From an uncultured Treponema sp. (lineage in GTDB: Bacteria > Spirochaetota > Spirochaetia > Treponematales > Treponemataceae): a stretch of DNA of 54,631 nt. The notes under the pieces are model-generated. The model had not been told where the DNA came from, searched no databases, and saw only the letters and a list, made by a program, of their open reading frames with translations. The stretch is from the NCBI GenBank assembly GCA_947170195.1, contig CAMVSS010000002.1, positions 1 through 54,631 of the forward strand, in the 5' to 3' direction. Shown here piece after piece: positions 35,560-45,075 of this stretch. The first letter of the stretch is position 1; every line of letters begins with the position of its first letter. The translations under genes were made by a program, and so were the position numbers.

Positions 35560-37266
35560 TTAAATTTGAAATTTTACCAGCACTTTCGCACAGCCGGCCT
35601 TTTCTATGTAGTCAGAATCAGCATATTTTCTGGTCGTCCGCCTGACTAATTTTATAGCATCGTCGACTTCCAGGGCAACGCTGACAGCCGGAATAATCTC
35701 ATATTCTGCCCATGCGCCCAGGTCCGGACATTTATCGCTTCCAGCCCCGAATGCGACCTTCGCGGATGTTCCCGCGCTCCATTTCTGGCTTTCTGGATAC
35801 ACGGCAGCCTGGGCGTATATGCAATGGCGGTCCTCAAGAACAGGAACATCCTTCCAATGCGATTTCCAGCCCGCATTGAGCTTTACGATCGAAAATTCCG
35901 CGGAAATTTCTGCTTCGCTCGAAACATCGGTTCTGCTCGAGGTCAAATTATCAGACTCATAATTTCCGATTGCATACTGACCGCTCGCCCGACGATTCTT
36001 TTTGTCATAATCGACGTCCCATACTCCGTTTCCGAAAGCGGTTTTTCTAAATTCTCCGCCGCCGCTCAGAATCAGGACAGGAGCAACGGGAATAGAAATT
36101 CTTCCCTGGGCAAACCAATCTGTCGTCTCAAGCGGAATGCAGGTCGCGTAAGCAAAAGTATATTTTCGCTCAAGCTCGCTGATTTTTTCCTGATATGAGT
36201 CGAGACCGCCCTTCGCGATAATTTTCAGATCGCCAAAATCAAAAAATGATGTTCTGACTTCCGTTCCCGCCGTAAACGCAGGGATGACATCGCGTTTTCC
36301 TGTCGCGCTACCGATTATCGCAGAACCGTCGGCAAAAACTTTCAGGAAGCTGTTATGCCATGATCCGGCAAGAGTAAACTGCCCGCGATGACTGTGGTGC
36401 CTGTGCCATGAGCCATCGATTTTTCTAAGCTGTTTTGCAGTCTCAAGGCTTCCCTGAAATCCGTATTTTCCAGTCAAACTAAAATCAAGCCCAAAAGCAC
36501 CGCCCCAACCGACGCTCAAAAAAGGATCGGCCGTAACTGTCGAAACCGCCGCCTCAGAATCAGTGTAGCGCAAGCCGCCCGAAAAACGCTGCCCGTAACG
36601 CCTGTACCATTCGCCGTCAGAGCCGTAGGCGATATAAAAACCTTTCGGAAGATTCCAATGCGCGCTGTACGATGCCGACACATCATGCTTTACGACATCG
36701 GTATAAGAATTTGATTTTGACTGCAATCCGTCATCATCGGTAACATAGCTGGAAGAAAAACTGTGCTCGCAGATGTCGCCATAGTAATTTCCGCTTGCCC
36801 CCACTCCTGTCTCGCGCGCAAAAAATCCCTTCTCCGCTTTTTTCCCGGAAAAGCCTTCCTCGCCCTCGTGAAAGAAATTCAATCTGAACGGAAAACGACC
36901 CGAAGTCCGGTAGACAGAGACATCAGCATCGAAGCAAAGCGGGTAGCCGCCGCCAATCTCTCCATCGGCAAACACAAGCTGCTCCTTCGGATTCTGATCA
37001 ACCGCATTTTTTGCAGGGGCCTCAGATTTCTCAACTTCTGTAAGACGAGGCAGACTGACTTTCGGAGAATCCGATTCGGGCATTATCGCGCGATAATCCG
37101 GAACGGAATCATTTCCGGCCGTAAAAGTATCTCCAGAAATAATAGTCGTCACGTCAGGAAGCTCAATGTTTTCCTCGGATTTTTCTTCCCTGGTTTGAGC
37201 AAAAATCGCGCTCGAAAAAACTGATATTAATAGAACAAAAAATGCAGATTTCAAATTAATCTTCAT
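35560..37266 (-). CDS. Exported beta-barrel-like (putative outer membrane) protein
   Basis: Signal peptide (FFVLLISVFSSAIFAQ), many alternating aromatic/polar strands, C-terminus KVLVKFQI compatible with an OMP final strand. Confidence 0.65.
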   Translation of the reverse strand: MKINLKSAFFVLLISVFSSAIFAQTREEKSEENIELPDVTTIISGDTFTAGNDSVPDYRAIMPESDSPKVSLPRLTEVEKSEAPAKNAVDQNPKEQLVFADGEIGGGYPLCFDADVSVYRTSGRFPFRLNFFHEGEEGFSGKKAEKGFFARETGVGASGNYYGDICEHSFSSSYVTDDDGLQSKSNSYTDVVKHDVSASYSAHWNLPKGFYIAYGSDGEWYRRYGQRFSGGLRYTDSEAAVSTVTADPFLSVGWGGAFGLDFSLTGKYGFQGSLETAKQLRKIDGSWHRHHSHRGQFTLAGSWHNSFLKVFADGSAIIGSATGKRDVIPAFTAGTEVRTSFFDFGDLKIIAKGGLDSYQEKISELERKYTFAYATCIPLETTDWFAQGRISIPVAPVLILSGGGEFRKTAFGNGVWDVDYDKKNRRASGQYAIGNYESDNLTSSRTDVSSEAEISAEFSIVKLNAGWKSHWKDVPVLEDRHCIYAQAAVYPESQKWSAGTSAKVAFGAGSDKCPDLGAWAEYEIIPAVSVALEVDDAIKLVRRTTRKYADSDYIEKAGCAKVLVKFQI

Positions 37267-37292
37267 ATCTCAAAATCTCCTATACTCGCAGC

Positions 37293-40103
37293 TTACTGAA
37301 CAAGTTTTTTTGCTTCTTTCGTATAACTGCTTTTTGGGTAGAGTTTTTTCATCTCGTTGTATGCGGCCTTTGAGTCTCCGTAGAGACCTGCCGCGTCAAA
37401 CGCCTCAACAGCACCGTAAAGCGCTCTCTCAGCAGAACCGTTGTCGCCGCTCTGCCGAGCAAAAAGAGCCGCTTTCAAATACATGTCGGCAGCCTTTTTG
37501 TTCTCTCCGCTGTTTCTAAACTTCGCCGCGAGATTTATTGCGCTCTGAGCATCGGTTACGTCAGCTTCGGAAAGCTCCGGCTTTTTCCCGCTCATCTTCA
37601 GGGCGATTTCCTCCGATTTTTCCCCAATTCCATCGCTGACAGCCTGTTCGCCGTACTCTTCAAGCATTTTCTGAGCCATCTCGTAAGCATTTTTCAGCTC
37701 ACCGTTCGATTCGTACAAATCGATCAGATTTTTCTGGGCCGCATAACGATATGAGGTAGAAAAATCTGACTCTGCGAGCTGGAGATAGCGAAGGACAGCA
37801 CGGTCGCGATCCCCGATGCGGGCCAGACAATCAGCAGAAAAATAGACTGCCGCGTAAAAATATTTTCCCTCAGGCCATCTTTTCCCATAATTCTCAAAAA
37901 TCACGCGGGCACCGGCAAAGTCTTTTGTCATGTACTTAAGCTCGCCACGCCTGTAAAAAGCATCCTCCGCAAAGACCGATGCATTTTTTCCTGAAGAGGA
38001 AGCGACGTCCTCAAAGTAAGAATCTGCCGATTTAAAATCTTTTTTTTGTACAAAAATCTCCGCGGAGCGGAACTTGCATTCATATCCGAAAGAATCTTTC
38101 TTTGCGACATACGGAGAAAGCAATCTCAAAGCCTCGTCGAATTTCTGCGAATCAGAATAAATTCCTGCGCACAATATTACAGCCGCGTGTTTTTCGTCCT
38201 CGCTCCGAGCAGCCGCCACAGCAGAAAGCGCGCGTGAAGCAGCCACATCATATTTCTTTGAAAAAGAAGCGCAGCGCGCGCTGGTAATCAGGGCAGGGAA
38301 CAAAAGGTGATTATCAGGATTTTCGAGCGTGAATTTGTCGAGAGATTCCCGGGCACGCAGATATTCTTCCAGCTGATACTGGCAATACCCGAGATAAAAA
38401 AGCGCGTAAGCGGAGTGCTCTGAGTTCAGAGTTTTTGAGAAAACAACCTTATCAAAGAGGATTTCCGCCTCCATCCAGCGTTTTTGATTGAAAGAAGCCA
38501 GCGCCGAAAGATACAAAGCCTCGTCTCCGTCCGCAAGGGAAGCGAGAGCCTTTGACGAATCATACATCGCGGATTTGAGCAAGGTTCGCGAGTAATCAAG
38601 ATATCCGTCGTTGTTCAGCTTTCCACCCTTTTTGAGCGAAGCAAATACGGCTTCTGATTTAGAGTATTTTCCGTCCTCCGCGAGGGCTTTTGCGTACAAA
38701 GTCATGAGCTGCGAGTCAGACTCAACTGAAAGCTTTCTTTTTGGGGCAAGATTTTTCTCATACTGCTCGATCAGCGCGTAAGATTCCGCATAACGTCCGT
38801 CCGAATAAAGAGCCAGAGCAGACCAATACCACGCCTCTTTCAAAACATCCGCGTTTTTTGAATCCAGAGCGGATTTTGCCCAAGACAGGCACGAATTCCA
38901 GTCCTTTTTATAAGCATAAAATCTTGCGAGCAAAACCGAAATGTACTGACTGATTTCCGATCCGTCTTCAGCACCAGAAATCTTGAATCCGTCCGAAAGG
39001 ATTTTGATAGCTTCATCGCAGCAGTCTTTTCCGCCGGATGCCATTACAATCTGAGAGCGGTACACGCTGGCAAGACAAAGCTCATAATCCGAAGCGGATT
39101 TTTCAGCCTCGTCAAAATAAGAAGAAGACTTTTTAAGATCGCCTGCATTAAAGGCATCTATCGCAAGCCGCGTCCAGAATTCCGCGAGCAGCTTTGGAAA
39201 CTGGGCGAGCCGCCCCTGAGCGCGCGCGATGACATCCCCAGGTTCGCCGCCGACCTCTTTTTTATGCTCGGAAGAGACGGCATACGCTTTCTTCATCGCT
39301 TCGGCGGCAATGAAAGGCGGCGCATTCTCTATAACGTCACAATAAATCTTGTAGGCCAGCGCATAATTCTTAAGCTCTCGCTGAGCATCTCCGCGCAAGA
39401 GCAGCAAAGAATACAAAGCATTGCCAGAAATGGAATTGTCACCGGAAGAAAAAAGACTCTCGAACTGCCTCACAAGGGAATCAGTTTTCTCAAAAAGCAG
39501 GCAGTCATTGTAGCACACGGCAAGATTTACGGCGCATTCCTCAAAATCTGGCTGGGAAAATTTTTCTCCGTTGGAAACGACATATTCGAGCAGGGGGATA
39601 GCTTTCTCCTCGTTGTTTTCCTCACTTCTCAGATTTATGTAAGTTCTGGCGCCCCATAAAATCGCGTCGGAATAGTAATCTTTTTTTCCGTCCTGCCTCT
39701 TCACGCCGGAGAACAAACGCGCGCTCTCAAAAAAATATTTCTGAGCATCCTCAAAGTTTTTCTGACCAAAATAGCACCGGCCGATCCAAAAGTTCCTGGC
39801 AGATTTTAAATATGAGCTTACCGAGTCTTCAGATTTGAGATTATATTTTTTGAGCAGAGAAAGAGCATCGTCAGTCCGTCCCATTCTGAAAAGACTCTCA
39901 CCCTCGTAAACCGCCGCCTTAACAGCGGTAAAAGAAGAGACGTCGCCCTTCAGGATTTCCTCTGCATAGCGGACGACGCCGGGATAAAAGCCAGCCTTGT
40001 AGCTTGACTCAAGCCTGGCAGAGAGCTGGACATCAGACGAGAAACATTCATGCGTCAACAAAAACAGTGGTGCAAGCAAAAAGAAGGTTCGTTTCATACG
40101 CAT
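37293..40103 (-). CDS. Large exported TPR-repeat protein
   Basis: 936 aa with signal peptide and many TPR-like helical pairs (e.g. ALFYLGYCQYQLEEYLRARESLDKFTLENPDN; SKAAYNEMKKLYPKSSYTKEA). Confidence 0.85.
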   Translation of the reverse strand: MRMKRTFFLLAPLFLLTHECFSSDVQLSARLESSYKAGFYPGVVRYAEEILKGDVSSFTAVKAAVYEGESLFRMGRTDDALSLLKKYNLKSEDSVSSYLKSARNFWIGRCYFGQKNFEDAQKYFFESARLFSGVKRQDGKKDYYSDAILWGARTYINLRSEENNEEKAIPLLEYVVSNGEKFSQPDFEECAVNLAVCYNDCLLFEKTDSLVRQFESLFSSGDNSISGNALYSLLLLRGDAQRELKNYALAYKIYCDVIENAPPFIAAEAMKKAYAVSSEHKKEVGGEPGDVIARAQGRLAQFPKLLAEFWTRLAIDAFNAGDLKKSSSYFDEAEKSASDYELCLASVYRSQIVMASGGKDCCDEAIKILSDGFKISGAEDGSEISQYISVLLARFYAYKKDWNSCLSWAKSALDSKNADVLKEAWYWSALALYSDGRYAESYALIEQYEKNLAPKRKLSVESDSQLMTLYAKALAEDGKYSKSEAVFASLKKGGKLNNDGYLDYSRTLLKSAMYDSSKALASLADGDEALYLSALASFNQKRWMEAEILFDKVVFSKTLNSEHSAYALFYLGYCQYQLEEYLRARESLDKFTLENPDNHLLFPALITSARCASFSKKYDVAASRALSAVAAARSEDEKHAAVILCAGIYSDSQKFDEALRLLSPYVAKKDSFGYECKFRSAEIFVQKKDFKSADSYFEDVASSSGKNASVFAEDAFYRRGELKYMTKDFAGARVIFENYGKRWPEGKYFYAAVYFSADCLARIGDRDRAVLRYLQLAESDFSTSYRYAAQKNLIDLYESNGELKNAYEMAQKMLEEYGEQAVSDGIGEKSEEIALKMSGKKPELSEADVTDAQSAINLAAKFRNSGENKKAADMYLKAALFARQSGDNGSAERALYGAVEAFDAAGLYGDSKAAYNEMKKLYPKSSYTKEAKKLVQ

Positions 40104-40135
40104 TCAGGAATACTTTCCGTCCAAAAACCGAAGAC

Positions 40136-41512
40136 CTACTGCGGGAAGAACCTGTCCGAAGAAAGCACTCGGGTCAGATGCACATAGCAATCTGGATAAC
40201 TGCTCACAAACTGATTGAGTGTCATCTCCTCGCCGTTCTCAAAGACCGTGCACGTAAACTGTCCATTCTGATCAAAATACGGCAGAATCACAGCACACTT
40301 GTCAAAAACATAATACTCAGGTTTTCCTTTTGATGGCGGCACGCGACGGCGCACAGCGGCAAGATAAAAGAAAGTCGGTTCGGTCACGCCAAGAACATAA
40401 AGAACAGGGCGCAGCTTTTTTATGGCATATCCGGTGTTGTTAAGATAACCGGCGGTCAAAGTAATTCCCTTTTCATTAACCTCCGCACTAAATGGTTCTA
40501 TATTTACATCAACACCTGAATCTTCATAAAGATACGTTTTTCTTGTCTGAACTGAAAGTCTTGCGGCAGCCAGATTGCGAGTCCAGTCAAGAGTAAAAAA
40601 AAGCGCTTCCTTCTCATTCAAAATTCCGGAATATCCAAGCGGATTATGCTGAACCGTAGGGAGCAGAAGCGGATTCAAAAAGAGACCGGAACCAGTAATC
40701 GGCTCGACGAGGCCGTCAACCACCCATTTCAAGAACCCTGCATCATCCATCGAAAGTCGCTTTCCGTCCTTCTCGCGCTCATCAACCTCGCGAGGCTTTC
40801 CGTCGGAAATTCTGACCGGCTTTCCGTTCTCGTCATACGTCGCGTCCCATTCATAAAAGATTTTCGAAAGCTTTTTTCTGATCACACCGACCATCTGAAG
40901 CTTCTGGTGATACTGATCAGTGTGGATTTCCGCATATTTCCATGGGAGCGATTTCTGAGTAAGGGAAAGCACCTCCGCGAACGATGTCAGATAGAACCTC
41001 TCAAAAGGGATGCCGACAGGAACCGAGCGGGCTGCATAACAGCCGTCAATCACGTAGTCAGCGAGCGTCTTGTTTCCGTCCGGTGAAAACTGAACGTACA
41101 CATCGCTGTCCGCGACAAAATAATACCTGATCCTGACAGGCTTTTCCGTAACAGAATCGCGCATCAATATCCACGAACCCGCGGCATCAGCCGAATATTC
41201 GCTGACAGTATCGCGCTTCATCCCGTTCTGAGTATAAAAATCAACAGACAAAAAAGATTCCGGCGCAACGATGACCGAAAAGATTCCGTCCGTTTCCTCA
41301 AGCCTTATCTGAAATTTCTCACCAACAGAATTAGTTCGAATCTCGTTTCTGTTCATCCGAAGCTCGGAAAGCGGCTTATAAAACCAATTCTCCGCAATCT
41401 GCTTGCGTATTGCCGATGAATCCGGCACCCCGAACTTGTTGTAGTCAGCAAAAACTGCGGCGGAACACAAAAAAACAGCCGCGCATACAAAAATCTTTCT
41501 AAGCAATTTCAT
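40136..41512 (-). CDS. Exported protein of unknown function
   Basis: 458 aa with signal peptide (KIFVCAAVFLCSAAVFA); no family recognised by eye. Confidence 0.75.
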   Translation of the reverse strand: MKLLRKIFVCAAVFLCSAAVFADYNKFGVPDSSAIRKQIAENWFYKPLSELRMNRNEIRTNSVGEKFQIRLEETDGIFSVIVAPESFLSVDFYTQNGMKRDTVSEYSADAAGSWILMRDSVTEKPVRIRYYFVADSDVYVQFSPDGNKTLADYVIDGCYAARSVPVGIPFERFYLTSFAEVLSLTQKSLPWKYAEIHTDQYHQKLQMVGVIRKKLSKIFYEWDATYDENGKPVRISDGKPREVDEREKDGKRLSMDDAGFLKWVVDGLVEPITGSGLFLNPLLLPTVQHNPLGYSGILNEKEALFFTLDWTRNLAAARLSVQTRKTYLYEDSGVDVNIEPFSAEVNEKGITLTAGYLNNTGYAIKKLRPVLYVLGVTEPTFFYLAAVRRRVPPSKGKPEYYVFDKCAVILPYFDQNGQFTCTVFENGEEMTLNQFVSSYPDCYVHLTRVLSSDRFFPQ

Positions 41513-41599
41513 CAGTCAGCTCCCGGAAAAATTTCTCCGCTATAATTTTCGGCAACTTTCAGGCACGTTTTTACAGATTTTGAGCGCAAACCACTAACT

Positions 41600-41674
41600 G
41601 GGGGTGTTCCGTGGCTTGCTGACGCGCGGTCGTGCGCTCCGCTTCGACTGGCTGCGCCACCACTCCATACCCCC
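41600..41674. repeat. GC-rich imperfect inverted-repeat element
   Basis: GGGGGT-gttcc-GTGGc...gCCAC-cactccat-ACCCCC in a non-coding gap. Confidence 0.45.
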
Positions 41675-41686
41675 GCGCGGCATTTT

Positions 41687-41732
41687 AGGAAACCTCGAAA
41701 AAATCGCAAAAAGCGAGTTTTCCGAAGTTCCT
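41687..41732. repeat. Palindromic intergenic element, copy B
   Basis: aGGAAACCTCGAAAAAATCGCAAAAAGCGAGTTTTCCGAAGTTCCt, immediately 3' of the prmC stop; closely similar to copy A. Confidence 0.6.
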
Positions 41733-41733
41733 T

Positions 41734-42669
41734 TTATTTAACGCCCACCACATCGCGCATCATCTCGTTCATGTCGTATTCGATTCTAACGTTGCGGAAA
41801 CCAGCCGATTTGAACAGCTCCGCCGTCTCCTGCGCGTTGTACTCGCCAGTCTCCATTATAAGCACGCCGTTCCGAGACAGATGATCGTAACACTGGGGAA
41901 CGAGCCTGCGAATCAGCGAAAGCCCGTCGTTCGTGCCGGAAAAATCCCCGCTTTCGGTGACATCGCCGTCGAGGGCAAGAAGAGGCTCGCTCCGTCCGTC
42001 CGTCAAAAGCTCCAGGGACTCTTCATGCGGAACATACGGCGGATTCGTGACAATTAAATCAAAGATATGCGGAATGTTCTCAAAAAGATTTGAGTGCACG
42101 AAATGAACGACATCCATGTCGTGACAATTAATCAGCTTTTCGCCGCCTCCATGCGGCGCACTTTCTTTGGATAACAGCCGGCTCGCATTCATCCGCGCGA
42201 CATCGAGCGCTTTTTCGCTTATGTCAACGAGAGAGAGTGAAAGAGATTTTTTTTCGAGCGTTTTTGCAACCGAAATCCCGACACAACCGCTTCCAGTGCA
42301 CATGTCGCACACTGTCGGAATTGCATACGGATTTGCGCGGAATTTATCTTCGAGCGCATCAAGTGCAAGCTCCACCAAAAGCTCCGTGTCAGGCTTTGGA
42401 ATGAGGACATCCGGCGTGACATAAAAATTATAGCCAAAAAATTCTTTGTGCCCCGTAATGTAGGCAATCGGAAAACCAGTTTTTCGCCTTTCTATCGCGG
42501 CAAGAAAACAAGATTCCTGCTCCGATGTCAGTTCGTAATCCCGATTTAAAAGCAGATGCGTCTTGTCCAACCCGGTGATGTGCTGCAGCAAAACAGAAAC
42601 ATCAAGTTCCGGCGTTGGAGAAGAAGGAAGATTTGATTTTCCGTAAAGTTTAGCTTCTTGGATGGTCAT
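41734..42669 (-). CDS. prmC: Peptide chain release factor N(5)-glutamine methyltransferase
   Basis: ITGHKEFFGYNFYVTPDVLIPKPDTELLVELAL, CTGSGCVGISVA, LIVTNPPYVP (NPPY). Confidence 0.93.
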   Translation of the reverse strand: MTIQEAKLYGKSNLPSSPTPELDVSVLLQHITGLDKTHLLLNRDYELTSEQESCFLAAIERRKTGFPIAYITGHKEFFGYNFYVTPDVLIPKPDTELLVELALDALEDKFRANPYAIPTVCDMCTGSGCVGISVAKTLEKKSLSLSLVDISEKALDVARMNASRLLSKESAPHGGGEKLINCHDMDVVHFVHSNLFENIPHIFDLIVTNPPYVPHEESLELLTDGRSEPLLALDGDVTESGDFSGTNDGLSLIRRLVPQCYDHLSRNGVLIMETGEYNAQETAELFKSAGFRNVRIEYDMNEMMRDVVGVK

Positions 42670-43071
42670 AATTTCTGTTTATTTTGCACAAGTGTTAAAA
42701 AAAATCAACACACTGCTGTTTTTGGAATTCAAGAATCTGAATCCATCCGATTCAAATTCCATTTCACTGCTATAAATGCCCATCGGCGAATGCGTAAAAG
42801 AAAACAAACGTTACCATATGACAAAGTTGTTCATGGTAGCAGCCGGTGTTAACATACACAAATAAGAATATTTATTAAGTCTTTAAAGCATATATAATTT
42901 TCCTTCCTATATTATCAAAAAAAATAAAAGTATTGAAAAAAACAAAATATTTACCTCTTTGGGTTGCTGTAAAAGAAAAAATTCCTTTGAAAGGGGCATT
43001 AACTCTAAAGTTTTTATTTTTCTGTTGTTTTTCATAATTTTACTTTTCTCAACAAAATGCGTATCGTATGT

Positions 43072-44292
43072 CTATAATCCTTGTGCCTGTCTGATTAAAT
43101 CTTTAAGTTCGTCCGACTCGTCATATTGCAGAGCTATTTCAAAATCCGCAAGGGCAAGTTTATTTTTATTCTTTGCGAGATATGCAATTCCGCGGTTTTT
43201 ATAAGCAAGACATTTTTCTAATGCTGTTTCAGCATATTTTATTGCCATATTTGAGTCTTCCAAAGCTTTTTTTATATTGTTAAGTTCTTTATAAGTTTCG
43301 CTTCGTGACGAATAGGCAAAACTTGACCTAGGATTTAGTTTTATCGCTTTATTAAAATCATCAAGGGCTTTTTTATATTGCCCCATAAGCAAGTATGTTC
43401 CACCACGTGTATAATAAGCATCTGAAGCGTTTGGAGATGTGTTAATAAATTCATTACACCATTTAAGGGATTTTTCAAAATCATGTGTTCGGGCATACAC
43501 TGACGCCAAAATTTTTATTCCCCAGACAGCTTTGCCACCATTATTGAAATATGTCTCACAATCTGCCACAGCCTTGTCATTTTCAAGTGCTAAATAATAA
43601 ATGGCAGCACGATTTAAATAAGCTTCATTCTTTCCGTTTTGATTAAGTTGAATTGATTCGTTGAAATCAGAGAGAGCATCATTAAAATATCCGAGGTTGT
43701 AATATGCCTTCCCTCGTGAGTTATATTCAACAGCGGATTTTTTTACAAACAATGAAATGGAATAGTTTTTTACAGCCTTTTTATACAATTTCAATTCTGA
43801 ATAGGCATCGCCTTTTATACTAAGGATCTGCTGATTGAATGGAAAATAATATAAAACCTTGTCACATTCTTTGATTGCTAACTCCGGATTAGTTTTGCTG
43901 AGGCACATGAGACGGATAGAAATGCCAATATAATCCTTCGGATTTTTTTTCAGAAAATCTTCGACTGACTGCAAAGCTTTTTCATAGTCGCCATCGGTAT
44001 AAAATTTTATTGTTGGCATAAAGTTTTTTTTCATCTCAGAACTGAAATCGATATTTTGTTTTACTAGTTTTTTCAACTCCTGTACATAAACCGAATCAGG
44101 TGTTTTTTCGAATTGATTGAAGCATTCCTTAGCTTTTTCATAATAATCAGTTTCTAACAGGATTTTCTCCGTCTCATCAAGTATGAGTTTATCTTCATCA
44201 GAAAGCGGAATAGTATCAAATGTCCATTCAATAGAAAAGGCATAGGAAGTTAAAAATATCAGCATCAAAAATGTATATCCGAAACGTTTCAT
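43072..44292 (-). CDS. Exported TPR-repeat protein
   Basis: Signal peptide at MKRFGYTFLMLIFLTSYAFS; repeated TPR units such as AYYTRGGTYLLMGQYKKALDDFNKAIKLNPRS. Confidence 0.85.
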   Translation of the reverse strand: MKRFGYTFLMLIFLTSYAFSIEWTFDTIPLSDEDKLILDETEKILLETDYYEKAKECFNQFEKTPDSVYVQELKKLVKQNIDFSSEMKKNFMPTIKFYTDGDYEKALQSVEDFLKKNPKDYIGISIRLMCLSKTNPELAIKECDKVLYYFPFNQQILSIKGDAYSELKLYKKAVKNYSISLFVKKSAVEYNSRGKAYYNLGYFNDALSDFNESIQLNQNGKNEAYLNRAAIYYLALENDKAVADCETYFNNGGKAVWGIKILASVYARTHDFEKSLKWCNEFINTSPNASDAYYTRGGTYLLMGQYKKALDDFNKAIKLNPRSSFAYSSRSETYKELNNIKKALEDSNMAIKYAETALEKCLAYKNRGIAYLAKNKNKLALADFEIALQYDESDELKDLIRQAQGL

Positions 44293-44308
44293 AAACAGTC
44301 TCCTTTTT

Positions 44309-44788
44309 TTATGGTTTAAGTTTGATTTCAATAATAATATCTGATGGAACACTAATATCAGACGAATCATTTCTTAAATCACATGGGGTAAGTAAAAGTT
44401 CGTCAGAGTTATTATAATTTGCGACTTTTGATAGAGTTCCTTCTGGTGTTGTTATTATAATTGATGCGTTTTTTGATATTGGTAGACCTATTCCATTTTC
44501 ATCCGTTCCACCAGAGGCTTCGAAGTCACTCTTTATATCTGTAATAAAATCTATAACTGCGGAAAACATATCAGAAAACAAGTCTTCTACATTACTCCAA
44601 AAACTGCCATTTTCATTCTTTGATAATTCTGAGGATTCTTTTCCGTTAGTAGTATTCTCATTTTCATTTAATACGTCATTTGTCTCACATTCTTCATAAT
44701 CGGTATCACTAGATGAAATACGGCTATCGTTTATCGCTTCTTCAGTTGAGGCACAGTCTGTCTCATCATTCTGTAAAACCGTTTGCAA
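44309..44788 (-). CDS. Acidic Asn/Ser-rich protein of unknown function
   Basis: 159-aa AT-rich ORF ending just before the TPR gene start; no family recognised. Confidence 0.55.
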   Translation of the reverse strand: MQTVLQNDETDCASTEEAINDSRISSSDTDYEECETNDVLNENENTTNGKESSELSKNENGSFWSNVEDLFSDMFSAVIDFITDIKSDFEASGGTDENGIGLPISKNASIIITTPEGTLSKVANYNNSDELLLTPCDLRNDSSDISVPSDIIIEIKLKP

Positions 44789-44958
44789 TAAACTACCTCT
44801 AATTATAAAGATATAACGCTAAATAGGTTATTGCAAGAAAATTCTATAATTATCTATGGGGAAATTTTTCGTTAGAAAGTTTGCTGATTTTAACAGGAAT
44901 TTTTATCAGGGGCGTTACGGGGGCGCGGTTCAGGCACAGTCTTCACCGAGACTCGACT

Positions 44959-45065
44959 AAAAACTTGCCTCGCAAGTTTTTTCGCCTACGGCGACCGTCT
45001 CCCTACCCCGTAGAGGGGGTAGCGGAAAAGGCGAAGCCTTTGTAGCGAGGGGGAGGCTTCCCCCT
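44959..45065. repeat. Cluster of five tandem hairpins downstream of prfA
   Basis: aaaaacttgc-ctc-gcaagttttt; cgcc-tac-ggcg; ctacccc...ggggtag; aaggc-gaa-gcctt; agggggaggcttccccct. Confidence 0.6.
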
Positions 45066-45075
45066 TTGCTAACTG

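Noticed and set aside
41512-41709. 65-aa minus-strand ORF in the prmC downstream gap
   Set aside because: Runs through the GC-rich inverted repeat with atypical composition; better explained as non-coding repeat DNA.
42670-43070. Possible gene in the AT-rich gap upstream of prmC
   Set aside because: Only short ORFs without signal or motif; left as non-coding.
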